This document shows positions 42,095-53,100 of a stretch of DNA of 64,000 nt, one piece after another. The notes under the pieces were generated by a model, which was not told the origin of the DNA, searched no databases, and was given only the letters and a program-made list of their open reading frames with translations. The stretch is from contig LT700187.1 in the NCBI GenBank assembly GCA_900155415.1, forward strand, positions 248,001-312,000, written 5' to 3'. Numbering within the stretch: position 1 is the first letter of the stretch; the number at the start of each line of letters is the position of its first letter. The position numbers and the translations under genes are program-made. The DNA is from Christensenella massiliensis (GTDB taxonomy: Bacteria; Bacillota; Clostridia; Christensenellales; Christensenellaceae).

Positions 42095-42922
42095 TTATAT
42101 AATATCAGCAAAATGCGGCCGTAATTTTCTGAAAAGCAAGATACCTACTACAAATACGACCGCTGAAACTATCCAAAAATATATCGTCAGCGCGCCATGC
42201 TCCCAGAAGCCAACTCCGTTTATAAACGAATCACGATATCCCTCTACAATATAATAAAGAGGGTTATACTTCAAGATCGCTACAATACCGGGATTCATAT
42301 TCGCCGGAGCCCAAAAAATAGGAGTCGCCCAAAAGCCAAGCTGCAATATGATATTGACGATCTGACCGAAATCTTTAAAAAATACAGTTACAGAAGATAC
42401 GATCCATGACAGCCCTGTCATGAGGAACGTAATGCAGGCTGAATAATAGAAAGCCTGAAACCACATAGGGCTGAATGTATATCCATAGATCGTATAGAGA
42501 ATAAATAGAAACGCAATAAAAAATATATGGATAAATAGGGATGACAATATTTTGATAAAGGGCAGATTCATAATGGGGAAGCGAATCATCTTCACCAAAT
42601 AGTGATACTCAAACAAACAATTCGAGGAAGAAAGGATCCCGTCATTAAAATAGATCCACGGGATATATCCCGCAGCAAACCATAAGATGAAAGGAACGTT
42701 TTCCACCGGAGGATTTTTAAATCCTACCTGAAATACGAACCAAAAGACCAGCATAGTCATCAATGGCTGCACAAATGCCCAAACCATGCCGAAAAAAGAT
42801 CCTGCGTATCTCGACTTGATATCGTTTTTTGCTAATTTGAGAACAAGATTTCCATTTGTTCTCATATCATTAACAACTTCGTTAGAGTTTGTTCTATATC
42901 CTTGATTTTTTTTATTACCCAT
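42095..42922 (-). CDS. wzm: Polysaccharide ABC exporter permease (Wzm type)
   Basis: 275 residues with about six membrane helices and the family features: an amphipathic N-terminus before LKLAKNDIKSRYAGSFFGMVWAFVQP, then FAAGYIPWIYF, SSSNCLFEYHYLVKMIRFP and a final cytosolic tail. It exports the finished glycan across the membrane with the ATPase encoded by the following gene. Strong GAGGAG ribosome site. It is the first gene of the operon behind the promoter at 42965-42993. Confidence 0.94.
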   Translation of the reverse strand: MGNKKNQGYRTNSNEVVNDMRTNGNLVLKLAKNDIKSRYAGSFFGMVWAFVQPLMTMLVFWFVFQVGFKNPPVENVPFILWFAAGYIPWIYFNDGILSSSNCLFEYHYLVKMIRFPIMNLPFIKILSSLFIHIFFIAFLFILYTIYGYTFSPMWFQAFYYSACITFLMTGLSWIVSSVTVFFKDFGQIVNIILQLGFWATPIFWAPANMNPGIVAILKYNPLYYIVEGYRDSFINGVGFWEHGALTIYFWIVSAVVFVVGILLFRKLRPHFADII

Positions 42923-42964
42923 TGAACTCCTCTTTGCGAATAGCTTTTGGTCATCAATCGCTTT

Positions 42965-42993
42965 ATTATATCATTCGTACTGCTAAAAATCAA
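42965..42993 (-). promoter_or_regulatory. Promoter of the wzm-wzt-glycosyltransferase-manCA-pgcA operon
   Basis: On the minus strand TTGATT (42993-42988), 17 bases, TATAAT (42970-42965), about 40 bases before the wzm start. Confidence 0.65.
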
Positions 42994-43003
42994 ATAACCG
43001 AAA

Positions 43004-45442
43004 TCAGAGATACCAGCAATTTGTTAAACCCGCTACAAAAGTAAGAAATACAATCGTCACCGCACCTATTCCCACACAGCTTATTATCGGCATTACCCTT
43101 TTCATTCGTTCTTTCCACCGAATGATCATAAAAATCAAAAACGCCAAGGTCGCTCCCCCAATACATAACCCGGCATAAACCGTACCCGGCTCATAGACTA
43201 CACGGATCGTATGGCTTCCTTCAGGCAGCTTGATCCCTCTCAGCAGCGCATCCGTCAGATAAATTTCGGTCGGCGCGCCGTCTATGTATGCTTTCCATCC
43301 ATGTGAATAAAGCTCCGACATGACCATGATGGATTCTTTATTCGTTTCTGCATAATATATGATTTCTCCCGGTTCATATCTCTGGACCTCTACAGTATAT
43401 TCCAACGCATCATCCGATGAGATCAATTCTACGTCGTTTCCCTCGATCACCGCTGTCGTATACGGATCGTTTTGGTTCAATGCTTCCAACGAATCATCGA
43501 ATGAATCGGAATGCAGAACCTCGTCTGCAAGCCACGCAGCTCCGTAAGCGTTCGGATTTTCCAAGATCACAGATGCCGTTTCATTTGTTGCCTTTATAGA
43601 ATCATAAAATCCGTTTATTTCGCCGCATTTTGTCAAATTATTCTCTCGGTAGAAGTTCACCATCCATTCATTATCGAATGATTGCAGATAGTTTTTTTCT
43701 TCTGCAATCAGATAGCGTATATTCAATAAATTAAGGAATGGGGAGCCTCCCAATTCCTGCTTATAGATATGAAGGCGGAAAAGAACCGGATTCCCATAAT
43801 TATAGGTGTCATAATAGCCGGCGACATCTGCCTCGTTGATTGGAGCTGCTCCGTCTCCTTGTTCATCGAGTATGCTCATTACCCGATAGGGATCTGTATC
43901 TTCCGGCACTATTTCCTCAAACGGATTTTTCTTTTCGTAAATGCCGTCGTTCCTCCCATAGTTATCTAAGTATTCGTTGCTTTCATTCGTTAGGACGGCA
44001 ACATTCACATTCATTTGCAAAATAACGACTCCAGCTACAGCACCATTCAGCGCAGCCATTAATGCCCGTTTTGCTCCATGCTTTTTACCATATCGATAGA
44101 AAAGATAAATCAGAAAAATACAGATGAATAGAAATAAAGAAATGAAATATCCCTTTGAATATTGCTTTATTATCCCGAGCAGAAGTGCGGCAGCAATAGC
44201 GACTGCCCCTCCTGTCACACTGATATCCCAAATCTTAAATTTTTGTCCACAACTATCAGCAAAGCAAGAATCGATCCCTGCTCCTGCAAAGATAACTGCC
44301 GCAATATGGAGATAGATCAAATATATTTGTGCTTCACGCAGCATATTAAGCAATGGCAGCTTTTGAAATAAATAAGGCAGCCCTATTCCAAATACATATA
44401 ATAAAGAAATAATGCTGAGAACGATCATAAATTGGGAAAACCGCTTTTTTCTTGATTTGATCAGTCCTATGACCGCAAAAAACATAGCTGTAAATCCTAT
44501 AAAAAGTCCTCCGATATCTAACCGGCCATTTTCCGGTATCACCAACCCCTTCATTGCGGAGGGTTCAATAATATATTCTGTCATGCTGTCTGTCGTTAAA
44601 GCTTCTCCGGGCAGCAGATAGGCAGCGCCTCCATCCACCATACGTATTGTATGTTCTGAATATTGAAAATTGGAAAGGAATGAGGGGGCTGCGATCAATA
44701 CTCCCGCACAAATCACCACGGCACAAGACAGTAGTATCCACATAGCCTTTTTCCGCTCTCTCCATGAATAAAAAACTGCAAATATTGTGAATACTGCCGC
44801 CATAAAAATCACAACAATAATTGGCTGCGCCGGACCGGCCAAAGCCGCCATTCCCATGAAGATCCCGCCGAGTCCGACATATTTCCAATTTTGGGGATCT
44901 TCCCATATTTTAAGTAAACACAATAAAATCAACGGGATCCATGCATAAGTCATCAAATTATATTTCCAATGCTGCAATACCAGCATTTCTGAAGATAACA
45001 TGAACATAACGCCCATGCACAGCGCTGCGATCCTAGAACGCTTGAGCGATCTTCCCAAAATATACATATTCAATCCGCATAGAAAGAAATGGAACAGGGT
45101 AAGGGCATCCATTGCAAAGCATGGAAAAGGATTTTCTCCCCATGGAAGCGCCATAAATAAAAGATTGAAAGGATAGAAAATGCCAATCCCCGGATATGCC
45201 GCTAATGATGTTCCCGCAAATAAATGTGGATCCCAGAGCGGAAAATCTCCGTTTTTTAAAGTCTCAGCCATAAAATAATATTTTTTATATGTGGCTTCCG
45301 CATCCATAGGCAAAACAAAAGTAGCTTTTCCTATAAGAATATCACGGAAAAATATCAACAGCACAAATAAAATAATCAAAACCGCTATGATATCCTTATA
45401 GGTAACTATCTTTTTTTCTTTGATACACAGTTGTTTTGTCAT
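43004..45442 (-). CDS. YfhO-family membrane protein (first copy)
   Basis: 812 residues. About twelve to thirteen membrane helices in the N-terminal two thirds (LIFFRDILIGKATFVLPMDAEATY, then many helices), a large outside domain from about 480, then the C-terminal GYVYEPGTVYAGLCIGGATLAFL-type helices. YfhO proteins are thought to act like GT-C glycosyltransferases adding sugars from a lipid carrier to teichoic acid or other surface glycans. The opening loop resembles the acceptor region of GT-C enzymes (PMDAEA acidic). Ribosome site is weak and likely coupled to the upstream gene, only 3 bases away. Confidence 0.85.
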   Translation of the reverse strand: MTKQLCIKEKKIVTYKDIIAVLIILFVLLIFFRDILIGKATFVLPMDAEATYKKYYFMAETLKNGDFPLWDPHLFAGTSLAAYPGIGIFYPFNLLFMALPWGENPFPCFAMDALTLFHFFLCGLNMYILGRSLKRSRIAALCMGVMFMLSSEMLVLQHWKYNLMTYAWIPLILLCLLKIWEDPQNWKYVGLGGIFMGMAALAGPAQPIIVVIFMAAVFTIFAVFYSWRERKKAMWILLSCAVVICAGVLIAAPSFLSNFQYSEHTIRMVDGGAAYLLPGEALTTDSMTEYIIEPSAMKGLVIPENGRLDIGGLFIGFTAMFFAVIGLIKSRKKRFSQFMIVLSIISLLYVFGIGLPYLFQKLPLLNMLREAQIYLIYLHIAAVIFAGAGIDSCFADSCGQKFKIWDISVTGGAVAIAAALLLGIIKQYSKGYFISLFLFICIFLIYLFYRYGKKHGAKRALMAALNGAVAGVVILQMNVNVAVLTNESNEYLDNYGRNDGIYEKKNPFEEIVPEDTDPYRVMSILDEQGDGAAPINEADVAGYYDTYNYGNPVLFRLHIYKQELGGSPFLNLLNIRYLIAEEKNYLQSFDNEWMVNFYRENNLTKCGEINGFYDSIKATNETASVILENPNAYGAAWLADEVLHSDSFDDSLEALNQNDPYTTAVIEGNDVELISSDDALEYTVEVQRYEPGEIIYYAETNKESIMVMSELYSHGWKAYIDGAPTEIYLTDALLRGIKLPEGSHTIRVVYEPGTVYAGLCIGGATLAFLIFMIIRWKERMKRVMPIISCVGIGAVTIVFLTFVAGLTNCWYL

Positions 45443-45445
45443 CTT

Positions 45446-47113
45446 TTATTTATTTCTTTCCGCGAGCAATGTATCGATTTTTTGATTCATTGCCCGCACT
45501 TCAGCCGCAAGCTCTAACGCACCCATATCCTCATCATATACCTGCCCGTTTTGAACAGCATAATATAAATTGATGTTATCCAGATAAGCAGATCCTTCTT
45601 CTATTGTAATCTTTAAATCTTTTTCTTTTAATGCTCCGAGCTCAACCTCATAGTCTCCTGCTTCTGTTATTTCTATCTCTTCTTCGTGTTCCCCTATCTC
45701 TATTTTTACCGTAGCGCTCTCATCCGGTATCACGGAAAAGCTGAGTTTATATTCCGTTTCCTGCAAGGGATACATTATATTTTCCTGACTGATTGATCCT
45801 CCCTTTTCGATCTTGACCTTTTTATTTCCATCCACTTCTTCTATCCTGCAATCTCCTGCTGTCCTCCAGCCTTTTAAGTCAAGCTCAAATTGAGAATTGT
45901 ACAAATCATTCATTTTATAGTCACGGTAAGTCCAAAGCGCATATCCGCATGTCTCCTCTACCAAGATATCTGCACTCTCCATCAAAAAATCATCTAATTC
46001 ATCTTCCCTTACCTGCGCATTGTTTTCAAATCCGGGCGTATTATCTACAAAGATAAACTGATCAATAAATAGCGGTTTCCCGTCTGCCGCCTCCTGAATC
46101 GTCTCTATCATATAATCAAATTTTTCGATCGCTTCTTCCGCGCTTACTTTTTCTCCATTATTTTCAAATCCCATGGGGATTCCATAAATAGACGTCGCGT
46201 AAGGTGCGTTTCCTGCCGGATACGTCTCTGTATGGAAATACCATTCCGCTTCTCCGTCTGCTCCATATACAACGTCTGCATCTGTTCTTACTTCCATGCC
46301 TAACTTCGGATATACTTCCTGCGAGGGGAGCAATATTTTATGGATAAGAATATCATCAAAAAAGCGATTAAATAATTCCATTGCATAATCGCCATCCTGC
46401 GGCATAACAGCATCTTCGTATCTTGTTAAATCTTCCTCCTGATAATATTGGCTGACCTCGTCAAGTGAAAATGTATCCTTTAGATATTGGGTAAACCCGG
46501 ATTCTTGTGCAAGCCTTTTCCGTTCCTCCTGTTCTTTGCCTGCGCTGCTATATTCATGATACACAGCCCAGAAATCTTCCCAGCATATCAGGCTTCCTGA
46601 AAGGTTGCTGTACTCCGTGTTCAAGCTCTGGAATTTTCCGACGTAATCAAGCCATGCCGTCATAAACTTTTCTTCTCCGCGCAGCAGGCCTTCATATCTT
46701 TGGAGCAGCGGATACTGGTCATCCGCATCAAAATCCCAATAGTATCCGATGCGCAAGACCACATTGAGTTCAAATTCATCGCAGCGTTCGATGATATATC
46801 TCAAACGCTCCCATGCCTTTTCATTGTATTGGATCGGTTCGATGCCAGTTTGAAATTCTCCCCATGGAACTGCAAGCATGACCGTATTAAAGCCATCCTC
46901 TCTAATCGTTTGCAAATCTTCGTCAAGATGTTCCCATTCGCTGTTCCAGAAATTGAGCGGCCATTCTCTTCCAAAATACCAAGCGGCCTTCACGAAATAA
47001 TTTTCTTCGCCGACATTTTCTTTTCCATTTCCTGAACAGCTTACCGGTGCAATTAAAACCGTAATGATCAGAATGATTCCAATAAATTTCTTGAAATTAT
47101 TATTCTTTATCAT
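45446..47113 (-). CDS. Lipoprotein with glycoside hydrolase-like TIM barrel
   Basis: 555 residues from the ATG at 47113, 7 bases after GAGG; the frame is open from a TTG a little upstream. Signal peptide with lipobox (LIAPVSC, Cys about residue 26), then a GH-like barrel (YFVKAAWYFGREWPLNFWN, FNTVMLAVPWGEFQ, LNVVLRIGYYWDFD, PLFIDQFIFVDNTPGF) and from about 410 a beta-rich, carbohydrate-binding-like domain. Similar to GH5/GH42-type clan A folds but the catalytic glutamates cannot be named with confidence. It lies between two YfhO genes and probably trims or modifies the exported surface glycan. Confidence 0.75.
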   Translation of the reverse strand: MIKNNNFKKFIGIILIITVLIAPVSCSGNGKENVGEENYFVKAAWYFGREWPLNFWNSEWEHLDEDLQTIREDGFNTVMLAVPWGEFQTGIEPIQYNEKAWERLRYIIERCDEFELNVVLRIGYYWDFDADDQYPLLQRYEGLLRGEEKFMTAWLDYVGKFQSLNTEYSNLSGSLICWEDFWAVYHEYSSAGKEQEERKRLAQESGFTQYLKDTFSLDEVSQYYQEEDLTRYEDAVMPQDGDYAMELFNRFFDDILIHKILLPSQEVYPKLGMEVRTDADVVYGADGEAEWYFHTETYPAGNAPYATSIYGIPMGFENNGEKVSAEEAIEKFDYMIETIQEAADGKPLFIDQFIFVDNTPGFENNAQVREDELDDFLMESADILVEETCGYALWTYRDYKMNDLYNSQFELDLKGWRTAGDCRIEEVDGNKKVKIEKGGSISQENIMYPLQETEYKLSFSVIPDESATVKIEIGEHEEEIEITEAGDYEVELGALKEKDLKITIEEGSAYLDNINLYYAVQNGQVYDEDMGALELAAEVRAMNQKIDTLLAERNK

Positions 47114-47125
47114 GGTCATCCTCAA

Positions 47126-49963
47126 TTATCGTTTTTTCCTAATATATAGCAAATAAAACAAAACGAAACAGCCAATACCTATTCCCGAGACTATCGCTCC
47201 TAATTTCAGCATCGGAGTTTCATAACGAAACTCTATCTCATGTGCTCCCGGCTGAATAAGGACTCCGGAAAAACCGTAATTTACCGGAATGATCTCTTGT
47301 TCCTCCCCATCCACATACACTCTCCATCCTTTTTCACAAGGGATCGCCGCCGATACGATCCCGGCCTTATCCACGACCGCACTCCCCGTTACTCTATTGT
47401 CTTTTACCGGCTTTTCAAAAAAAACTTCTCCGCAGCCCTTTGCTGTCGGAGTCTCTTCAATATAGGCAAACGCAAATTTTTTCAACTGGAATCTGCCTAA
47501 TCCCTGCTCACCGAAAGGCTGTATTGCAGTAAAAGTAACGCTTTGCGTTTTATATGGTATTTCTATTATAACATCCCTATTATATTGAGGAAAATAATGA
47601 GTTTTATAGGTCTCATACGATTTGTTTCCATTTTGCAAGGTATAGCATACCTGCAGCTCATTGGATTCCATACTTCCTATAGAAAATGAGCAATAAAGAT
47701 TTTTTCCGGGATTTCCCTCCCATATATCCTGATTTATTTCCAGCACAATAGACGTATCATTATCTTGGGCCACTGCTTGTATCATACCGGGAAAACTATT
47801 TTCTTCTATCAAGATATCTCCATAGGTCCATATCCCTTCCTCGGCGATCACCTCATCAGACGGCAATCTCTCTACGTGGTCTTCCAAAAATTGGTCGGCG
47901 TCAAGAAACGCCTCCTCTGATAGTGACGAATCGCTCACAACAGTACCTGCGCCTAATAAGACCAATTGCTCCAGCAATGACTTTGATTGAATATCCTCAG
48001 GCCGGATAAAAGTTCCGCATGAATGAAACGCGCCTATCCCATCTGTCAGAATATTTCGATAGGCAGTAACCTCTCCTGCTTGAGCTGCTCTTTGATAGAA
48101 CTCATTTTCTAAATCGTCATTCCTCGATAAAATATATTTTACTCCTGCAAGAGATTCACGAAATGGATTCTGCATTGCTATTCTCTCATACAAAGAGACG
48201 CGCCCTTCCCCTATTGCTATTTCCGGCCAAATATTCTGATAGAAAGCGAGGGATGAATTGCTTCCTAATGAACTGTATGAGCTGACGCCATAATATTGTT
48301 GAGCCTCCGCCTCCTTATAATAAGAGACGTCCATAAAGTCCTTTTCCATTCGGAAAAAACTATTGTCGTTTTTCTCGATCTCCGCTATTACTTGCTCAGT
48401 ATCCTCAGAATATAAGTGGTCAAGAGCTTCCTGCGTTCCTAAATCACGTTTATTGTTTGTAATATAGGAATCGGCTATCACATTCCCCATTAATAAAATC
48501 ATCAAACACGCAGTCAGGAGCTGATGGCCATGCGCTTTCCACCATGGCCCGGCTTTCAAGGATCCCTTGCTTTTCTTTCCTAATCTCCACAGCAAAAACG
48601 CCATAGCAATGAATACGGCGGTATCTGCTGCCAAGAATTTTTTAAACCATGCTTCTTCTGCCATCGGGCCGTTTACGATCACTCTATTATAGGTATATAA
48701 AAACACCATGATCCCTGCAACTGAGGTTCCAAGCAAAAGCCAGCCGTTGAGCCGCTTTTCCTTTAAAATATTCTGCAGGCCTACTGCCGAAAACACCGCA
48801 AAAAATGGTAAAATACAATAGAATACCCTGTGCGAAACTTCCGCAAAGCCATTTAGTATAATAGAGAAAGCCGGAAAAAGAACCAAAAGTGCGATCGCCG
48901 CTACGCCTATGATTCGTGCCGCTTTATTTTTTAAAAGATCCTTTTTCCGTAAAAGACCTGCGATATATTGTGGAAATACCAGAAGGAAAAGCAGGGAAAA
49001 GAACAGACACGGCATTGCGTAATAGTTGGCTGATGGCAGCGCTAAGTCGTTTTCCACCCCCAGCATATTATTGGAAAATAGCCTTAAAATAGTTGTCTTG
49101 AGGTCATAATCATATTCTGCGTTTGTAAGCTTGTCCGTCAGGCTTTCAGATGTTCCCAGCCGTGTTGATTGTGTCAGCATCCCGTAGGCGACCGGTAATA
49201 AAATGACCGCTGAGATCAATATTCCAATCATGACCGCAAGGATCATCGGCAAGACCTGCTTTAAAAACAATTTCCAGCACATCTTTTCATTGCGTATAAC
49301 GAAACGCAATAAAACGTATATAAAATCGACGATCAATGCCATATAAGCAAAATAGACCGCACTGATGCAGCTAATTGCCGTAAATATAGATACCCCGATC
49401 AAATATTTTCTTTCTGTGAAGCTTTTTTCTAATGCCCATAACAATAATGGCATTAAGGTAAAATAGGTCCCAAAGAAGTAATGCTGCCCCCACAGGGTCA
49501 GAAAGCCGCAGAAAGCATACATGATACTGGCAAAAATTTTCGGCGCTTCTTCTATCTTCAGCGCGGTAAGAAATAAATAGCAGGTAAGCCCTGCGCCATA
49601 TATTTTCAAAACCGTCATGATAACAAGAAGAAACGGTATCGTTTGTATCCCCCCGATTATCCCTCCTACATAAAGAATGATCGCATACGGGTCAAAAACG
49701 ATACTTTGGCTCATTAAAACATTGCTGCCCATCCCGGAATGAAAATCCCAAAGCGCCGTATCACCGCTCACTATCTTATTTACAATACCACTGTATTTCA
49801 TCAAATAGGAATCTCGGGTATCGGAACCTGAAGTCCAAAACAAATAAGGAGTGCCCTTAAATAAAAACTGAAAATATATGATCAATATCCCTATTGTTAT
49901 CAGCAGCAGTAACCATAGAACAGACTTTTGATATTGCTTTTTAGAATTGGCCAATTCTGTCAT
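47126..49963 (-). CDS. YfhO-family membrane protein (second copy)
   Basis: 945 residues, about a dozen membrane helices followed by an extracellular domain and C-terminal helices (AGAHEIEFRYETPMLKLGAIVSGIGIGCF). N-terminus KGTPYLFWTSGSDTRDSYLMKYSG contains the acidic loop expected in GT-C enzymes. It is larger than the other copy at 43004-45442 and only distantly similar, so the two likely glycosylate different positions. TAA of this gene is followed directly by the lipoprotein frame, and a GGAGG site with a good promoter at 50018-50046 precedes it. Confidence 0.88.
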   Translation of the reverse strand: MTELANSKKQYQKSVLWLLLLITIGILIIYFQFLFKGTPYLFWTSGSDTRDSYLMKYSGIVNKIVSGDTALWDFHSGMGSNVLMSQSIVFDPYAIILYVGGIIGGIQTIPFLLVIMTVLKIYGAGLTCYLFLTALKIEEAPKIFASIMYAFCGFLTLWGQHYFFGTYFTLMPLLLWALEKSFTERKYLIGVSIFTAISCISAVYFAYMALIVDFIYVLLRFVIRNEKMCWKLFLKQVLPMILAVMIGILISAVILLPVAYGMLTQSTRLGTSESLTDKLTNAEYDYDLKTTILRLFSNNMLGVENDLALPSANYYAMPCLFFSLLFLLVFPQYIAGLLRKKDLLKNKAARIIGVAAIALLVLFPAFSIILNGFAEVSHRVFYCILPFFAVFSAVGLQNILKEKRLNGWLLLGTSVAGIMVFLYTYNRVIVNGPMAEEAWFKKFLAADTAVFIAMAFLLWRLGKKSKGSLKAGPWWKAHGHQLLTACLMILLMGNVIADSYITNNKRDLGTQEALDHLYSEDTEQVIAEIEKNDNSFFRMEKDFMDVSYYKEAEAQQYYGVSSYSSLGSNSSLAFYQNIWPEIAIGEGRVSLYERIAMQNPFRESLAGVKYILSRNDDLENEFYQRAAQAGEVTAYRNILTDGIGAFHSCGTFIRPEDIQSKSLLEQLVLLGAGTVVSDSSLSEEAFLDADQFLEDHVERLPSDEVIAEEGIWTYGDILIEENSFPGMIQAVAQDNDTSIVLEINQDIWEGNPGKNLYCSFSIGSMESNELQVCYTLQNGNKSYETYKTHYFPQYNRDVIIEIPYKTQSVTFTAIQPFGEQGLGRFQLKKFAFAYIEETPTAKGCGEVFFEKPVKDNRVTGSAVVDKAGIVSAAIPCEKGWRVYVDGEEQEIIPVNYGFSGVLIQPGAHEIEFRYETPMLKLGAIVSGIGIGCFVLFYLLYIRKKR

Positions 49964-50017
49964 TTCGTTTCCTCCAACTCAAAACAACGCTTTGTATGAG
50001 CTTACAACGGGATATTT

Positions 50018-50046
50018 ATTATAGCAAAACTGCTGTTATTTATCAA
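50018..50046 (-). promoter_or_regulatory. Promoter of the YfhO operon
   Basis: Minus strand TTGATA (50046-50041), 17 bases, TATAAT (50023-50018); leader of about 45 bases to the GGAGG site of the first gene. Confidence 0.75.
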
Positions 50047-50080
50047 GAAAGACAATAAGCCTGTCCTTTGATATGATTAC

Positions 50081-50119
50081 ATTTTTGAAATATTTATATA
50101 CTATTTTTGAAATATTTAT
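50081..50119. repeat. Two 17-bp direct repeats 22 bases apart, upstream of the amidase gene
   Basis: ATTTTTGAAATATTTAT occurs at 50081-50097 and at 50103-50119, a spacing of two helical turns, ending just before a TATACT hexamer (50122-50127). The pattern suits an activator binding one DNA face. Confidence 0.6.
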
Positions 50120-50155
50120 GATATACTGATAGCGATAATATATTTCGGGAGTTTT

Positions 50156-53100
50156 TTGTCTTATATGAATTTAATATCTTCAAAAAAAAAATCTTTCCTC
50201 ATTGTTTTAGTTAGTATTATCTTAGCTGTTGTTTGCATTTTCGGTATTTATCATATCCAGTCTCAGGCCGCAAGCGGTTTTGTGGTTTATCTTTATCCCG
50301 GCCACAGCCCATCCAATTCTTCAAAGTTAGAGGCTACACTCAACGAAAAGGTAACGATCAAGCTGTACAATGAGCTCACACGGCGTGGCTATATTGTTTA
50401 TATTACCAATTCTATGACTTTAGCTCCGGATCTCCCTCATATTTTGACAGAGGGGCCTGTTGGCGATGACGGAAAACCGGCAAGTCAATATCATTTCGGC
50501 ACTCAATTGCTGCCTGCTATCAATACGCCTGAAAAATATAATGCAAATATCCCTGCGGCGGATTTATGTATCGGCATCCATCATAATGCCGAGCCGGGCT
50601 ATTCTATCGACGACCCCGTCGGCAGTGCAAACGGCTACGAGATCTATTATTCCAGTACGTTAACAGAGGATTATGGCAAAAATACTGAAACTGTTACAAG
50701 GTCTCGCGATATGGCGAATTATTTAGACCAACAGCTCGACAGTGATTTTTATATCAATCGGAGGTCTGGTGCCGTAAAGGACGCGGATGTCAATTCCGTC
50801 ACCACACGTTCCAAGGTGCCGTCTATTTTATTAGAAGCAGGCTTTATGACAAATGCTTATGACAGAAGCCAAATCACAAAGGAATCCAATATGGAAATTC
50901 TGGCGCAGCGGATCGCAGATGCGGTCGATTTGTATTCCCAAAAATACCCTTCTGACAAAAATCCGCCTGTTCTGAATAGCGTGACCAAAAATCCCGCTGC
51001 CGATTCCTACTGGCCGGGCTTTGAGATCGCAGCAAATGTGACCGATCAAAAAAGCGGCGTGGATAAAGTTGAGTTTGCCGTTTGGACAACTGCAAACGGG
51101 CAGGATGATCTGAAATGGTATACTGCCACCAATATGGGAAATAATAATTACCAATTCTATTGTGACATATTAAAATATCATAATGGAGAAGGCGGCGAAT
51201 ATAATGTTCATATCTATGCGACAGATAAGGCCGGCAATCGTGCCTTAGTTGGAACTACCTCTGTAAATGTTCTTGCCGATACTACGGGGCCGTCTGTGTC
51301 CGCGGTAACTGTCACGGGAGCTAAAAACGGTATTGTCTATACACCGCAGTTTACCGCTTCTTCTACCATTACCGATAAGCAAAGCGGCGTTAAAAGTGTA
51401 AAGGCTGCCGTCTGGAGCGCAGATGGGGGACAGGACGATTTAAAATGGTATACAGCGGCTAATACGGGAAATAATCAATGGTCGGTGGATCTCGATATCG
51501 AGGACCATGGCAACGGTGAAGGGCTTTACTATATCCACTTTTATGCGTATGACCAGTGGGATAATTCTACACTTTATGCCTCCTCTATCACCTATGAATG
51601 CGATGAGACCCCTCCTGTGCGTGGAGACAGTTTAAAATATGTAAATAATCCTTATGCTTTTACGGCTACGCTGCCGGTAGTGGATGCCGAAAGCGGAGTC
51701 AGCAAGGTTGAATTTGCCGTTTGGAGTGATAAAGACGGACAGGATGACCTGCTCTGGCACGCCGGAACTGAAATCAGTCCCGGAACATGGCAGACCTATG
51801 TTAACTATACTTCCCATAAAAAAGACACCGGCACTTATAACGTCCATGTATACGCGACCGATAACTGCGGAAACCGTGCTCTGATATCTGCCACTCAGAC
51901 CACCGTTACCGGGGATGTAAATGGCCCGACAGCCACCTCTATCACTCCCGCCCAGTCATTCAGCGGGCGGACCTGTACGGTCTCTGTAGAGGGAGTAACT
52001 GATGCCGAAGCAGGAACGGAAGGCTATGAAAGCGGCGTCAAGACCGTCAAATTTGCCGTTTGGACGGCTAAAAACGGACAAGACGATATCCAATGGCTCA
52101 CCGGTAAAAACCTCGGAAATGGTAAATGGCAGATTACATTCGATGTTGCCGACCATAATTATGACTCAGGACTTTACTATATCCATGTCAATGGCTATGA
52201 CAATGCCGGGAACTATCGCTTGATGAAAACAACGACCGCTACGGCTACCGGTGATTTTAAAGCTCCCACACGTGGAGGCAGTTTAAAATATGTAAATAAT
52301 CCTTATGCCTTTACCGCTACTATCCCCGTCGTAGACAATTACAGCGGAGTAGCTAAGGTTGAATTTGCCGTTTGGAGCGCAAAGGGCGGGCAGGATGACC
52401 TGCTCTGGCACGCCGGAACTGAAATCAGTCCCGGAACATGGCAGACCTATGTTAACTATGCTTCCCATAAAAAGGACACCGGTACTTATAACGTCCATGT
52501 ATACGCGACCGACAATGCCGGAAACCGCGCTCTGATATCTTCCACTCAGACCACCGTTACCGGGGATGTAAATGGCCCGACAGCCACCTCTATCACTCCC
52601 GCCCAGTCATTCAGCGGGCGGACCTGTACGGTCTCTGTAGAGGGAGTAACTGATGCCGAAGCAGGAACGGAAGGCTATGAAAGCGGCGTCAAGACCGTCA
52701 AATTTGCCGTTTGGACGGCTGAAAACGGACAAGACGATATCCAATGGCTCACCGGTAAAAACCTCGGAAATGGTAAATGGCAGATTACATTCGATGTTGC
52801 CGACCATAATTATGACTCAGGACTTTACTATATCCATGTCAATGGCTATGACAATGCCGGGAACTATCGCTTGATGAAAACAACGACCGCTACGGCTACC
52901 GGTGATTTTAAAGCTCCCGTATTCGTTGGAATGGACGTGAGCAGTGCTGCGCCCGAATATGCTTTCGAGGTATTTGCTGATGTCTTAGACGATAACAGCG
53001 GAGTCAGCAAGGTTGAATTTGCCGTTTGGAGCGCAAAGGGCGGGCAGGATGACCTGACATGGTATGTCGGCGAAAAGAGCGGAACGATGCGTTACACCGC

